Numbered from the stretch's first letter, positions 10,094-20,874 are shown. The stretch is 64,000 nt of DNA from Ischnura elegans (GCF_921293095.1 NW_025791658.1:3286001-3350000), one strand, 5' to 3'. Program-made: numbers and translations. The notes: generated from the letters alone by a model not told the origin.

Positions 10094-10345
10094 ATGGCCG
10101 CTTTGAGTGACGACTACTGCGGGAAAACGGAGAAATCTGGCCGAGAGCGAGACAATTTACGACTCAAAGGAACCGCAACAAAGCTACTTTTGTCCGCGAG
10201 GATATTTAGCAGGCCCCAAGATGAATATTTCCCCCGGTACGCAAAATTTTTAGCCGAAATGTGGAACTACTGCAGCGTTAGCGAGAGTGCTTCGTCAGTT
10301 GTTGGCAATAATTCGTACAAATATCTCCACAACGCACATGGTAGG
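10094..10345 (+). CDS. Candidate first coding exon of an unrecognised gene
   Basis: Within a GC-rich island the ATG at 10,094 (CCAAGATGG, purine at -3 and G at +4) opens MAALSDDYCGKTEKSGRERD, then a basic stretch KLLLSARIFSRP and a Tyr/Phe-rich part. The frame stays open to 10,603, but composition changes to AT-rich after about 10,340. A possible donor at CACATG|GTAGGA (about 10,340-10,346) would end the exon there. I do not recognise the product. Support is the CpG-rich setting, the Kozak match, the X-box upstream and charged non-repetitive sequence. Against it: no homology, an uncertain donor and no second exon identified. It could be a chance open frame in a GC-rich repeat. Confidence 0.3.
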
Positions 10346-10603
10346 AATAAAATTACTTCACGTGTCATTTTGAAGGTCCATTTTACTGATTCATATAAAT
10401 TTTTATACCAGGCACTTTTTAAAAATGTGAGGAAGATGCAACAATTTTTACAAGCATATGATCAATGTGAACGTTATCAACAGTGTCGTAGTTTATGGAA
10501 GGGGATGACGAATCCTGACACAGTCCCTAAAATAACACTCAAGGTAAAAAAAATTGCTGATAATTTTATATGCATGTTAATCTATGCCATATGTAAGCAA
10601 TGA

Positions 10604-11759
10604 AGGGTTTAGAACTTCAATAAGTCAGCGTATGCAGTTCCTTAGCCATCCCCCAACGTTTCTTTATTTACTTTGAATGTGTCAATATTTGCACCGACCC
10701 AAGCGTCCACAACAACATTTCCCTGGTTATTTTTTCATTGTCGTTCACAAACATTATCGCTCGTATTAATTATTTCAAAAAGTGCTATTCTAGTATTCCC
10801 CATCATGAAAGATTCATCGTGAGTACTCATTGTGTATTTAATACTTATTCCTTAAAATTGCGCTAAAATACCCTTTTTTAACGTTAATGAAACTAGACTT
10901 TTGTGACAGCCACTTAAGTACTATTCCGGCTATAATATCGCGCACATCTTACATGAAAGCATGACGGACATTAGATGAAACACGAGGGTCTGCAAAATCA
11001 CCTGAAAACATGGCAGAAGCATTTTCTCTGCACCGCTCCACTGCAATTTCTTAAAAACAGCATTGTGAGTTGTAATGAACTATTAAAGCCAAAATATATA
11101 GCTTCCCGACGGACAGAGTTCATGAAATCTTCTGGGGATAGCATTTCCTAATATAGATAGCAGAGCATTTAGTTGTTTGAGTTTAATATCCTAAACTCCC
11201 GTTGCCCCGAGAGGATTTCGCATACGAAAGCATCCAGTATGACATTAAGCCATTGAGAAAGAATCAATAAACAAAGTTGTGTTTCTTACCTTGATGACAG
11301 CGGTTGAATTCAAAACATCGAGGCTGGGCGAAGTTTTCTTCGTTGATCCTGAAAATTGGTGATGATCAAAAGTCCAGAATTCCATTTCAACTATTTCGCT
11401 CCGATGTAGCGGTAATTACTGATCGCTTAAAACACCATGATCGACCTAATATCAACTTGAAACCATTCGCGTTTTCACGTTCCATAACTCACAATTTAAC
11501 CACTGACAGCTATCGCCAATAACGTTTATAATATCCTCGATTCCTTCAGATTTAAATGCAGTATTCATATATCATCAGTCTCAATACTTATTAACTATTT
11601 CAAGAGAAAATAACATACCGGCCTAAAAACCATGAGGAAAAGAATTTTCACATGTGCCGAGTAAATGAGTAACGATATTTTTCCCCGCACACTATTCCCG
11701 CGGTAGATTCAAATTGAATTGCGGCTTGCGATCGCTTGACATAAATACCGGATGGCCCT
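10604..11759. other. No recognisable gene
   Basis: AT-rich single-copy-looking sequence. Short open frames only, and no repeat structure that I can support. Confidence 0.5.
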
Positions 11760-11761
11760 TA

Positions 11762-12332
11762 CGAGGTGTGTTCAAAAAATATCGCGACTTTTGTGTTTTT
11801 TCAAAAATTATTTATTTATTCATGAATATCTATGAGTTCTTGCCACAGGGTAGAACGGTCAATAAGGAATATTACCTGTAAGTTATGCGCAATTTGCGCG
11901 AAGCAATCCGCCAGAAACGCCCGAATTTGTGGAAGAAGAAAAATTGGCTTTTGCACCACGATAACGCCCCTGCTCACACATCGTTGCTTGTGCGCGACTT
12001 TTTGGCCAAAAACAACACATTAATGATGCCGCAGCCACCGTATTCCCCAGATCTGGCCCCCTGTGACTTTTTCTTGTTCCCTATACTGAAGAGACCCATG
12101 AAAGGACGACGTTACGCTACGATTGACGAGATAAAGACGGCATCGAAGGAGGAGCTGAACAAGATTTTTAAAAATGATTTTTTTGAAGTGCTTCGAAGAT
12201 TGGAAAAACCGTTGGCACAAGTGTATAATATCTCATGGGGATTACTTTGAAGGGGACAAAATAGATATTCATGAATAAATAAATAATTTTTGAAAAAACA
12301 CAAAAGTCGCGATATTTTTTGAACACACCTCG
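11762..12332 (+). mobile_element. Internally deleted mariner element with 72-bp perfect TIRs
   Basis: Flanked by TA dinucleotides (11,760-61 and 12,333-34), the Tc1/mariner target duplication. The ends are perfect inverted repeats of 72 bp beginning CGAGGTGTGTTCAAAAAATA. Between them is the 3' half of a mariner transposase: FLPQGRTVNKEYYL, a stop, VMRNLREAIRQKRP, HHDNAPAH (second catalytic Asp at 11,960) and PYSPDLAPCDFF (third Asp at 12,065). The spacing between these Asp codons is exactly D34D, the mariner signature. A frameshift near 12,180 precedes CFEDWKNRWHKC and the true C-terminus IDIHE-stop at about 12,273. The N-terminal DNA-binding domain and first Asp are deleted. The right TIR contains the last codons of the gene, and so does the left one in inverted form. 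Confidence 0.93.
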
Positions 12333-12334
12333 TA

Positions 12335-13223
12335 TATACGGGCCATGTAAATACCATAATGCCGTGCAGTACTTTTTTTTCTTTCTGAGATGTAAGAGAG
12401 GAGAAGTCACAACGTATAGTTTATATCTGACGCGTATCGTATTCTTGAACAACGTGTACTAACTCTATAATCTCGGAAACGGTTTTATGGACCGGTTTTG
12501 AAAATCGTATCGCGAAAATTCCCACAGCTTGTGTACTGATATTACACTTTTCTGCAAAAAAAAGTTCAAAAAATTCCCGACTACAATTTAGGGTGTTTCT
12601 GGCTAATTTTGGGTCGCTGAATCCGAAAATGACCTCGGTTTTTTTTCTATTTTACGAGCAACCCCTAATTATGTGAAAACAACCCCGTATCGAAACTTGT
12701 CGCTTTTGAAGGGACTTTTGCAAATGCTCTGCTCTGATTGAAAAAACTGACGTTTTAAGGCTGTCAGGGTCACGAGAGAGACAAACTTGACTGGGGTAGA
12801 AAAGATTTAGGGGGTGAAAATTGAAAGAAAACTAACAAAACACAAAACTTGAAGTAACCATTTTTATTCGCTATTTATTGCATATGATATGGTAGCTAAT
12901 TGAAACATATTGTGGCCGGGCTTTTTTTTAACTTTTTTTTGCAGAGCAGTGTAATTTTACTATTTAAAGTGGCATTTCTTAGTGCCCCTAAAATATGCAG
13001 CGAGCTCTATATCATTTACGAACTACATTTGACTAACCTAAATGCCAAAACTAGTGAATTTGTCTGGTTGATATTCCTGCAGCATCATCAAAGCTGTGGA
13101 TCTGTTGATTACCACCATACTCCAATAACTAATTGTGATAGTTTACTCGAATCCTGAGTATTGGTATTTAACATTTCATTCATATTTCATTCATTCACAC
13201 AGCGCCTTAAGCGCAAACATACA
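12335..13223. other. No recognisable gene
   Basis: AT-rich sequence with a few homopolymer runs. No family-level similarity that I can name. Confidence 0.5.
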
Positions 13224-13695
13224 TATAAATTCAGAGGTAAGGAAAGAAAGGGATAGGAACATGGAATAGAAAAAGGACGAGGACAACGGTGCTGTGGTAG
13301 GTGGAAAAAAGCCAGAAATCAGAGGGTAAAAATGCGGCCTGACTGGGACACGAACCCAGAACCTCATGGTTGCCGGCCAGGTACTCTACCAGTTGTGCTA
13401 CCAGGACGCTTAGATTTACCATGATTTCGGCGGGGGTTTATACACAGAAAACTCCCTTTGCTGTGGCCCACGAGAGTAACCAATAGAGGGCACTGGGGCA
13501 GCTCACCACTCACCAACAGAAGGAATGGACGAGGACACAAGGATGAAAGGAAAGGTACACACTCACGCGATAGTAGGAAAGAGACAGGAACATGCGTTTC
13601 GGGGCACGCAGAGCCCAAGTGAAATAAGCCAATAAGCCTTTTTCTATTCCATGTTCCTATCCCTTTCTTTCCTTACCTCTGAATTTATATGTATA
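13224..13695. mobile_element. Inverted pair of tRNA-derived SINE sequences
   Basis: A segment at 13,224-13,277 (TTCAGAGGTAAGGAAAGAAA to GAATAGAAAAAGGACGAG) recurs inverted at 13,634-13,695. On the minus strand, 13,407 down to 13,336 is a 72-base tRNA-like head. It has D-arm/A-box TGGTAGCACAACTGG, anticodon loop region CCGGCAA and a complete T-arm CTGGGTTCGTGTCCCAG, with acceptor ends pairing at six of seven positions. The tRNA-like head plus an unrelated tail is SINE architecture. The inverted repeat of the tail suggests two copies head-to-head or one foldback copy. Confidence 0.65.
13336..13407 (-). other. tRNA-like SINE head (Pol III A and B boxes)
   Basis: 72 bases fold as a tRNA with an intact T-arm. 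The loop would place anticodon GGC (Ala), but stem mismatches and the attached repetitive tail argue for a SINE promoter rather than a working tRNA gene. Confidence 0.5.
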
Positions 13696-13753
13696 CATAT
13701 ATATATCTCTCTCTATAATATATAATAAGATAACGAAGAAGAATACCAGCAAT

Positions 13754-14411
13754 AGGGTGGTTTCCTATTATTTTTTTATTGCCTAAATCGAAAGATTAGT
13801 ACTCCTGGAGTAGTATTTCACACTTTTAGATTTTTATATGACATCTATTTTTCGCTATTAAATGAAAAGTGAAAATTTTCAAGCGCGCGAAAACACGATG
13901 GCTAAGTATGAATGCTAGGAAAACTCCGTGTGACGTCGTTCTGCTTCCCGCTGCCACAAGTGAGGTGACCTTGGGGCGAGGCTTTGAGTGCTGATACGAC
14001 GCAGGATGCTAGCAAGTAGCAGGGTACCCTGCCAGCTGGTAGCGCTTGGCTTAAATAAGGATTATTAATACCTTATCAAACGAAGAAAACTTTCCGACCG
14101 TAGCCAGTTTTAATAGGTGATTGTTAAGAGATGTTTCCCTGAGCTCTGTGCCTCATGCATGCATTGGTAATCTCAGACGATGTAAAACTCCTATCGACTC
14201 GTATAGAAACTAGGTCCCTGTGACGTCACGTGGAGTGGCATCGCATGAGCGCCAATCTGGCCTTTTTCAAATGAGGATAAAAATTGGCCATTGTCATTCG
14301 TCTGAACTGGGAATTCTAAAACAAAATAATTTGTATATTATGAATACACTAATGGTGGGTAACGAATCGCAATCAGTGCCTTTCATTTTCTTTGATGAAG
14401 GAAACTAACCT
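13754..14411 (+). mobile_element. Family A MITE, copy 2
   Basis: Complete copy from AGGGTGGTTTCC to GGAAACTAACCT, with all the landmarks listed for 6,656-7,307. Flanking AT on both sides is consistent with a 2-bp duplication. Confidence 0.87.
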
Positions 14412-15007
14412 ATTACTGGGAAGATCAATGTAAGGTTGTCGTAGCTCAGGCTACAGTGCGTTATGAAAATGCCATGGAGATTGTTAATATCTGGAGGGGA
14501 CACCACTGGTTGGGAGCGTGGAGCGTAGTGTGGCCAGAATGGGGCTGCTTGGGTAGGATTAATCACTTTGACCAAAACGTCGACAATCCCATAAGGGTCA
14601 ATGCTCACTATTTGGTGAAATTTTTGGTCACAGCTCAGTAATACATAAAAATAAAAGACTCCCTGCCTTTATCCTGAATCAAATTTTCCAACGACCTTCT
14701 ACTTGCTCTCTTCTCGGTTAACGATATACAAATACGGTAAGTTTATTGTACAATATTTGTGGGTATTTAGTGATTTTATTTTAATCGCTACTTAAGACAA
14801 ATTGTGTTGAGCACATGGTGTCAATTTCTGAAATACTAATTTTAAGTGGTGTGCTTGCATGTAGAATGCTGCGATGGTTGTTTGGAAAATGATTTACCAC
14901 TTGTACAAAGTGGATAGAATTGCTCCATTCATGTTAGCGTCTTAGGACATCAAACCGTGAAATGCTGAGTGCCTCATTGATATTCTGAATTAATTGATTC
15001 CCCACCA
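14412..15007. other. No recognisable gene
   Basis: Includes a moderately GC-rich stretch (14,440-14,620), open on both strands for about 60 codons, but without a recognisable motif. Confidence 0.4.
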
Positions 15008-15712
15008 TTTTTCCGACGACCGTTTTCCCGATTTTTTTTCCAAATCCATTTTTCCCGAATAACCTTTTTCCCGAACACCTTATTTCCCGATTGTATAAAA
15101 AACAAGCTATTTATCGTAAAATTCAACAAGTGGGACTCCGAGTCCCTTACAATGACCCAACAGATAGAACCCTCAAAACGACAGTTCATATGATGGCAGC
15201 TTTAGCGTTTGTTCCAGTTGAAAATGTTGAAACAACTTTCGAGCTTCTAAGAAAGTACGCGGATAAAAATATTCCCAGACTTGAGCCAATTATGAAATAT
15301 TTTCAAGAAACATACGTTATTGGTGTAAAAGCTGTTGGCAGACGACGCGCTGTTCCTACTCGATATCCTCCTAGTCTATGGAATCAACATGAAGCTACAA
15401 AAGCAGGTTATGCAACAACAAATAATGCATCTGAAGGTTGGAATAACCGCTTTAGGTTAATAGTCGGGAAAAACCACCCGGATTTATACTCAGCTGTAAA
15501 AGAGCTGCAGAAAGAACAAGCTGACACAGAACTCATAGAATATGAACTCATTTTTATACAATCGGGAAATAAGGTGTTCGGTAAAAAATGTTTCGGAGAA
15601 AAGGGTTTCGGGTAAAAAGCTTTCGGGAAAGGACGCGTTACGTTTCGGAAAAAATTCTTTCGGGAAAAAGGTCGTCGGAAAAAAACGATTCGGGAAAACG
15701 GTCGGGTACCAA
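15008..15712 (+). mobile_element. Mutator-like (MULE) remnant with TTTCCCGA-array termini
   Basis: Both ends are inverted repeats built of many copies of TTTCCCGA or close variants. The left end spans 15,008-15,095. The right end, on the complementary strand, spans 15,556-15,710. The inner part CGAACACCTTATTTCCCGAT is shared exactly in inverted orientation. Between them is the C-terminal part of a MULE-type transposase. The element looks internally deleted, with the transposase end lying directly against both termini. Target duplication is not resolved. Confidence 0.7.
15094..15540 (+). pseudogene. MULE-type transposase, C-terminal fragment
   Basis: About 149 open codons: VPYNDPTDRTLKTTVHMMAA, ENVETTFELLRKYAD, a PRYPPSLWNQ-like segment (TRYPPSLWNQ) and TTNNASEGWNNRFRLIVGKN (15,415-15,474), then HPDLYSAVKELQKEQADTE. 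The 'TNNxSEGWxxxF...HP.LY..v..LqkEq' block is the conserved C-terminal part of Mutator-like transposases found beside FLYWCH zinc-finger domains in insects. The upstream DDE catalytic core is missing, so this cannot be active. The frame is undamaged, suggesting a fairly young deletion derivative or a recent capture. Confidence 0.75.
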
Positions 15713-15986
15713 ATAAAATATGGAACACACAATGTAAACCCTTTTTTGCTTACTTCATTGGTTGGCTTTGCAAAGTTATGACTCGAACATCTTTTCCCAG
15801 GGAAATATATTATTATCGATCACCACGGTTACGTTCTACAACCAGCTCAGCTGAAAATAAAATTTGACAAGTGTGAAATAATCATTTCCCTGCACTTATA
15901 CCGGTACTTAATTTATTATAGGTAATGGATATATATATATATTGAAAGATATCCTCACCAGTAACAGAACACAGTTTATCCAATAA

Positions 15987-16574
15987 TCCTAATACGGGCA
16001 ACATATTTTTCTGACGTAATCGGACAAGGTGAGTCCAATGGTCTCTTTTAACTTTTGCTTTTAATTTAAACTATTAAACAGTGAAAAAATATTACTTTTC
16101 ACATCAATTTGTACATATTGTGCACCTTAGAATCATTTAACATAAAATTGATTATTATTTGTTTAATAATAGTTTTACACTACTTATTAATTTCATACAT
16201 AGTGAAACAGCGAGTACAGTGGACTCTTTTGACTAATTGTTTCTGTTTTCACTGCATAAAAATACAAAATATTTATCGTCACATGTATATAGTGATAATT
16301 TTGACAATTCAAACCAAATATTTGTAAAATGCACATTACTTTTTACATTTCGTGCAAACAGACTGACCTTGCCCGGATTTGTGGGAATTCAGGGAAAAAA
16401 AATTATTTCCAAGTTACTTTGATTCCGAAAGAAGTTTGAATTACTCTAATTTGTAGGAAATATAAATTTATAAGAAGTAAAAAAATTACAACGTGCTGAC
16501 ATTTCAATAACATAATAAAATTCTCAAAAATGTGATGCGATGAGTCCAAGAGACTCACCTTGCCCGTGTTAGGG
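15987..16574. mobile_element. piggyBac-like TTAA MITE (CCTAAYACGGGCAA ends)
   Basis: The right end is CTTGCCCGTGTTAGGG followed by TTAA (16,575-16,578). The left end is TCCTAATACGGGCAA preceded by ATAA, a one-base change from TTAA. A second inverted pair, AAGGTGAGTC..GGTCTC and GATGAGTCCAAGAGACTCACC, lies just inside. The interior is non-coding and AT-rich. Confidence 0.6.
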
Positions 16575-16841
16575 TTAATAGTTCTTCTAAGTATCGTGAA
16601 TGATGGGAAAACTCAGATGACAATCACCAGCTCATGGGTGTACCAAGCGAAGGGTAGCTGCCCTCCTCCCCCCCCCCCCTTTGAGCAAAAATCGCAAGTG
16701 TTTAAGAAAAATCAGTACTGAATTGAAACGAAAGTATTCAAAACATTTTCCTTAAACCCACCAAAAAAGATATGTATTAGTATAAGATATGTAACTAAGA
16801 TAAAACTATTTAGAATCTGAGTTTTTCCCGGCGTTTGTTCT

Positions 16842-17003
16842 GCAGGAATATTTCTCGGGTCTCCCACCGGGTTGTAGTTCCCAATGTTTCCATGACTAAG
16901 TCCGTCATCGTCATCAGGGGTTAACGATGACAGACTTAGTCATGGAAACGTTGGGAACTACAACCCGATACGACACCCGGTGGAAAACCCGAGAAATATT
17001 CCT
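16842..17003. mobile_element. Palindromic foldback element (family F, copy 1)
   Basis: Near-perfect inverted arms of about 75 bp around 16,918: GCAGGAATATTTCTCGGGT...GGGAACTACAACCCG on one side and the complement on the other. The short central loop is CATCAGGGGTTAACG. A related foldback lies at 61,995-62,200. Confidence 0.75.
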
Positions 17004-17039
17004 GCATAAAACTATTTGTTCAAATAAATAATCTCATAA

Positions 17040-17388
17040 ACTAATAAAGTGCTCGTGCGAAAAATCCACAGAGGAAAAATCATTCGCCTTGACCGGGATT
17101 CGAACCCGGATCCCCCTATTTCCAGTCGAGTGCTTTAGCCAATTAAGCTACCGAGGCTGTGGATATTTTAGGACACTACCGGACAAGGTGTTGCAGGACT
17201 GCTGAGCATATGATGCCACAAGCAGTCCAAATCGTGCACACAGCGCCACAGCCGGAGAGCAGGCCCAGACATAGAACACATAGAGGTGTTTGCTCTTGAC
17301 TAGTTTTTTTTTTTTTTTAAGTATACCGGAACTAGCCACAGTGATAATTTATACAGGAGTCACCCGCAATGCACAATCGTGTTCGAAT
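17040..17388 (-). mobile_element. Minus-strand tRNA-derived SINE segments
   Basis: Read in reverse, 17,157 down to 17,086 is a tRNA-like head: GCCTCGGTAGCTTAATTGG, B box GGTTCGAATCC and acceptor end TCAAGGC. It is followed by the SINE body GATTTTTCCTCTGTGG. A separate minus-strand 3' end with its oligo-T (A-tail) occupies 17,303-17,388. The two pieces look like two copies, one truncated at each end. Confidence 0.65.
17086..17157 (-). other. tRNA-like SINE head
   Basis: 72 bases with good A and B boxes and a 7-bp acceptor stem with one mismatch. The anticodon stem is broken. The anticodon loop reads CTGGAAA (GGA, Ser). Its attachment to a SINE body, shared with the copy at 17,412-17,544, shows it is not an ordinary tRNA gene. 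Confidence 0.55.
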
Positions 17389-17411
17389 TGTTCGTGTTCA
17401 AAAATTTCGAA

Positions 17412-17544
17412 ATGTTCCCGGGTTTGAATCCCGGTCAAGGCGGATGATTTTTTCTCTGTGGATATTTCGCACGATTGCGCATTGCGGGTGACTCCCGTAA
17501 AAGTTATCCCTGTGTCTAGTCCCGGTATACTTAAAAAAAAAAAA
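17412..17544 (+). mobile_element. Plus-strand SINE of the same family, 5'-truncated
   Basis: Begins inside the T-arm (CCCGGGTTTGAATCCCGG), continues TCAAGGCGGATGATTTTTTC, TGTGGATATTTCGCACGA and TGCGGGTGACTCC, and ends GTCCCGGTATACTT plus an A-tail of 12. It is inverted relative to 17,040-17,388, so the region can form a long hairpin. Confidence 0.7.
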
Positions 17545-17675
17545 CTAATAAAGAGGTTATAAAATTCTTAAAATGCTGGTTTCATTCACCTTTTCCATGC
17601 TAAAATGTCACAACTTGGCTTGCCCCCCCCCCCCCCCCCCCTAGATATGATCCTAGGTACGCCCTTGCACCGGCT

Positions 17676-18438
17676 AAATAATAATGAATATGGTAGCAAT
17701 TTTCACTTATAGTAGTGCATTTTCAAAACAAAACTTGGCCTCCTCTAAATATTCAAAGTCCAAAAATTAGCAAGCTAAGATGGTGCAACTTTGACCACAT
17801 CAAAAACTTGGAAATAGCACCTCTACATATTTATGACCTCCTTGGTCTGCACTGATAGGTAAAAGCTTGAAGAAATCACAAGAAAATCTTTAAAAAAGTA
17901 TCGACACGTAAATAAGTAGAACACCATCCTGCATGAGCACTTTTATTGAATGTATAATATATATTTATTCATATATAATATATTTCAAGATGCAATAGAA
18001 TTCATACCCCCATCAGGAGGGATACAATTTGGAAATGAAACAGTTAACAAGATAAGCCACATGTCGTCAATTACGTTCCTTGATATAGACAGAGAATAAT
18101 GTACAAGCCACAATAATCTAGTTCTCGATTCACACGTGAAGAGTAAAAAACAACAGCTTCTTTTTCTCTCTGCTCAATCGGAACGTACAGGATAAATTGT
18201 TCGACAAAGGCATGTTCACAAGGCATAGCGAGAAAAATATAGTGTACAAGAGAAGTTTTCTCTTCAAACTCTTACAATATTTACACACAAATCATGATGC
18301 ATACACTACAGAGAAATGCTACAAACATACATTTTACATTCAAGACCTCTCAAACACTTAACTATCCCCAAATTTGGCCTTTAAAAAACAGTAAATGCAG
18401 CTATTTGTCCAATTTGAAAGGTACACATCAAGAATATA
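17676..18438. other. No recognisable gene
   Basis: AT-rich, with an ATATATTTATTCATATATA tract near 17,955. No further structure. Confidence 0.5.
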
Positions 18439-19587
18439 CAGTATTTGATGGCATTTAAGACGCACTTTTTTTCCCTAAATCTGGTCTCTCAAAAAAGTTA
18501 CCTGCATCTTAAACTGGAAGGACACAGGTAAACTTTCAATACCGAATGCTATTTTTTGCCCAGATAAAGGTGTAGAGAGAGACAACTTTTTCTACATCTG
18601 CCATAATTGTTTTATCAGGTTTAACTAAATTTTTGACGTCAAAAATATAGCTCAAATGAGAGAACTCGGAATAAAACTTAGAATTTTACATAGAAAAAAA
18701 ATTGGTTCAAGTAATCAGAGTCTTTTCTTACTAGACCTTTCGTACACCCTAAACGATAGATGGTAGCAAAGTGGGGTCTCCCTAAGCTTGGGGCCCTTGA
18801 ACATTGCCAACCAGGCCAGACCACTCCTGCTCATATACTGTCTGCAGCGATTACTACACTGAATGAATTTCTTATGAAGTTGCATCGTTAAAGGTATTCT
18901 ACCAGTTGAGGTATGGTTTTCACGATGCATGTTCAAATAAAAGATAGTTGCACTTTTCCGCAAATATTTAATAATGGCTTGCACCAGATAATGGCTCTGT
19001 GAGCCGAATATCGCTCAAATGAGAGAACTGGGATGGTTTCCTTCCCACATCGAACCGTTCCCGTCGAAAAGTTAACGAAACCAGTAGCGCTCGAACAGAA
19101 GACGATGCACTATTCCAAGAAGGTGCTACTAGCGATGACGGAAACAGTCAGGATGACGATATTCTCGTTTTCGATGATGATGATGATGGTGGAAAGGATT
19201 TTTAAGACTTTGAAAGTGATAAAAGTTAAATTTCATGATAGGCAACGTTTTCATAGAATCTGTTTTTTGTTGTTTCTGCTTTATTTTGTATTATATTCGA
19301 TTGCTTGCGCTTATTCATTCATTTATTCATTGTTGAAATTTACGTATCATGTTCAAAACAGCTTGCCGCTAGTTAATTTTCCTCAATAAAAATATGTTTG
19401 GTAATTGCATTCAATGATTTTTTCACTTGGCTTTTACGTAACGTGAGAACTAAAAAAAAAACACCTTTTAAGTTATTGTGGTACTGCGCCGTCGCATGGA
19501 CTATTGTACTTTTTTCCTTGTGAGTGGCATTCTAAATAAGGGTGCATCTTATAAGCCAGTGCGTCTTATATATGCTGTCAAATACGG
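18439..19587 (+). mobile_element. pogo/Tigger-like element relic
   Basis: TA flanks (18,437-38 and 19,588-89). Left end CAGTATTTGATGGCATTTAA; the right end in reverse reads CCGTATTTGACAGC, and the two share the AAGACGCAC block. Around 19,085-19,206 one frame reads SSARTEDDALFQEG, then SDDGNSQDDDILVFDDDDDG and GKDF-stop. This acidic tail is characteristic of pogo/Tigger transposase C-termini. The rest of the transposase is deleted or degraded. The right half is repeated at 61,730-62,297. Confidence 0.65.
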
Positions 19588-19589
19588 TA

Positions 19590-20874
19590 TACATTACAGA
19601 GTGTTTGGTGAATGACAGAAAAAAAATCAATTTTCGTTATCACAGTAATCATGATTTGCTCCTAAATTCTGAAAAAATAAAATTGTCTATCAAAGTGATG
19701 TTTTGCTTAAAACCACAGCCAGATGTCAGCAGTTAGGGAGAGGTAACCATGATAAACAAACAAATGAAGGCCCTCTCTCAAAATATACTGTTAGCTTCCT
19801 GTTTATCAGTAAACTGTCTCCATCTTGTTAAGCATAAAATATTTTCCTCGGTGGTGCAATAATTTATGCCGATGATACATTTTAAAAACACTTGAGTTTT
19901 AAGTGATGTCAACAAATCATTATTCATTACATCCTGGGGGTGAAAACATGAGAATTTTATACAAACATCAGTTAGGCTTAATACGTAATATTCACAGCTA
20001 GCATAATTAGGCGAGTGTAAATCACTAGGTCCATAGTTTAAAAAAAATAAATTCATTGATTTTAAATTTACGACTACAACTGTCTAGATAAACTTCAATT
20101 TCAAATCAACTTCAAAATATTCCCTGAAGTACAAAAAGTTGCGTTAAAAGTTGTTCCGTAAAAAACTTATTACTTTCTTGGACTATTTTATGTAGCTACC
20201 TCTCATATGAGCTTGCAAAAAGTAAACATATTTACCTTATTAGGGCATTGTTTAAAACACACAGTAATTACTCTAGTGCTCTCACAGTAAAACTTAAGTT
20301 ACGTGGTGAATTTTGACAGGTAGATGAAATTGTACGAATATCTGGCTACATTTCACTACTGATGCATTGAGATGTCACCGATGTTAGCATAATTTTCAAA
20401 TTCTTTCCGATGGGCATACTGCTCCCATCAAATCCCTTCTATTATCATCGTTAAAGCACTGGTAAATTGCAGTGATTTCAACGACGATATAAAAAAAATT
20501 ACAAGGCCTGGTAATGTCAAAATCTAGTAAGTTGGCAGAAGTTTAAGGCATAAAACTCGATTACTTTCACTGAAAACCACAACAGTCACTCAAATTTCAT
20601 TCCAAAGTTTTCCATTATAGGAATTCAATATCACTATAAGCAAACAACCAATTTGGCAAGAGGTGCAGTAATAATTCTTCAAGAGAAATGTATCGAAAAT
20701 ATGTTTAAAAGTGTGAGGATATTTGGCAAAAGCAGAAATAATATTTAATGGCACAACACACATTTAGATCAAAATGATAAACTTACAAATTCAGCACAAT
20801 TCATGGGAGGATATAACAATAAAATCTGCTGTTACCAATAAAAGTGCTGCCTTGCTTCTGGAAGCTTAATTATT
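19590..20874. other. No recognisable gene
   Basis: AT-rich. No motif, TIR or tandem structure that I can support. Confidence 0.5.

Larger units (their letters stand above)
16633..17667. mobile_element. hAT element with nested insertions
   Basis: Ends CATGGGTGTACC and GGTACGCCCTTG, flanked by 8-bp near-duplicates CACCAGCT (16,625-32) and CACCGGCT (17,668-75). An 8-bp duplication and these GGCGTACC-type ends indicate hAT. Nested inside are a large palindromic foldback (16,842-17,003) and two or three SINE segments (17,040-17,544). G/C-homopolymer runs lie close to both ends. No transposase remains. Confidence 0.78.

Noticed and set aside
13336..13407. Working tRNA-Ala gene
   Set aside because: tRNA-like, but acceptor mismatch and repeated SINE tail indicate a SINE promoter head.
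17086..17157. Working tRNA-Ser gene
   Set aside because: Anticodon stem is broken, and the same T-arm plus body recurs at 17,412 with an A-tail, so it is a SINE.
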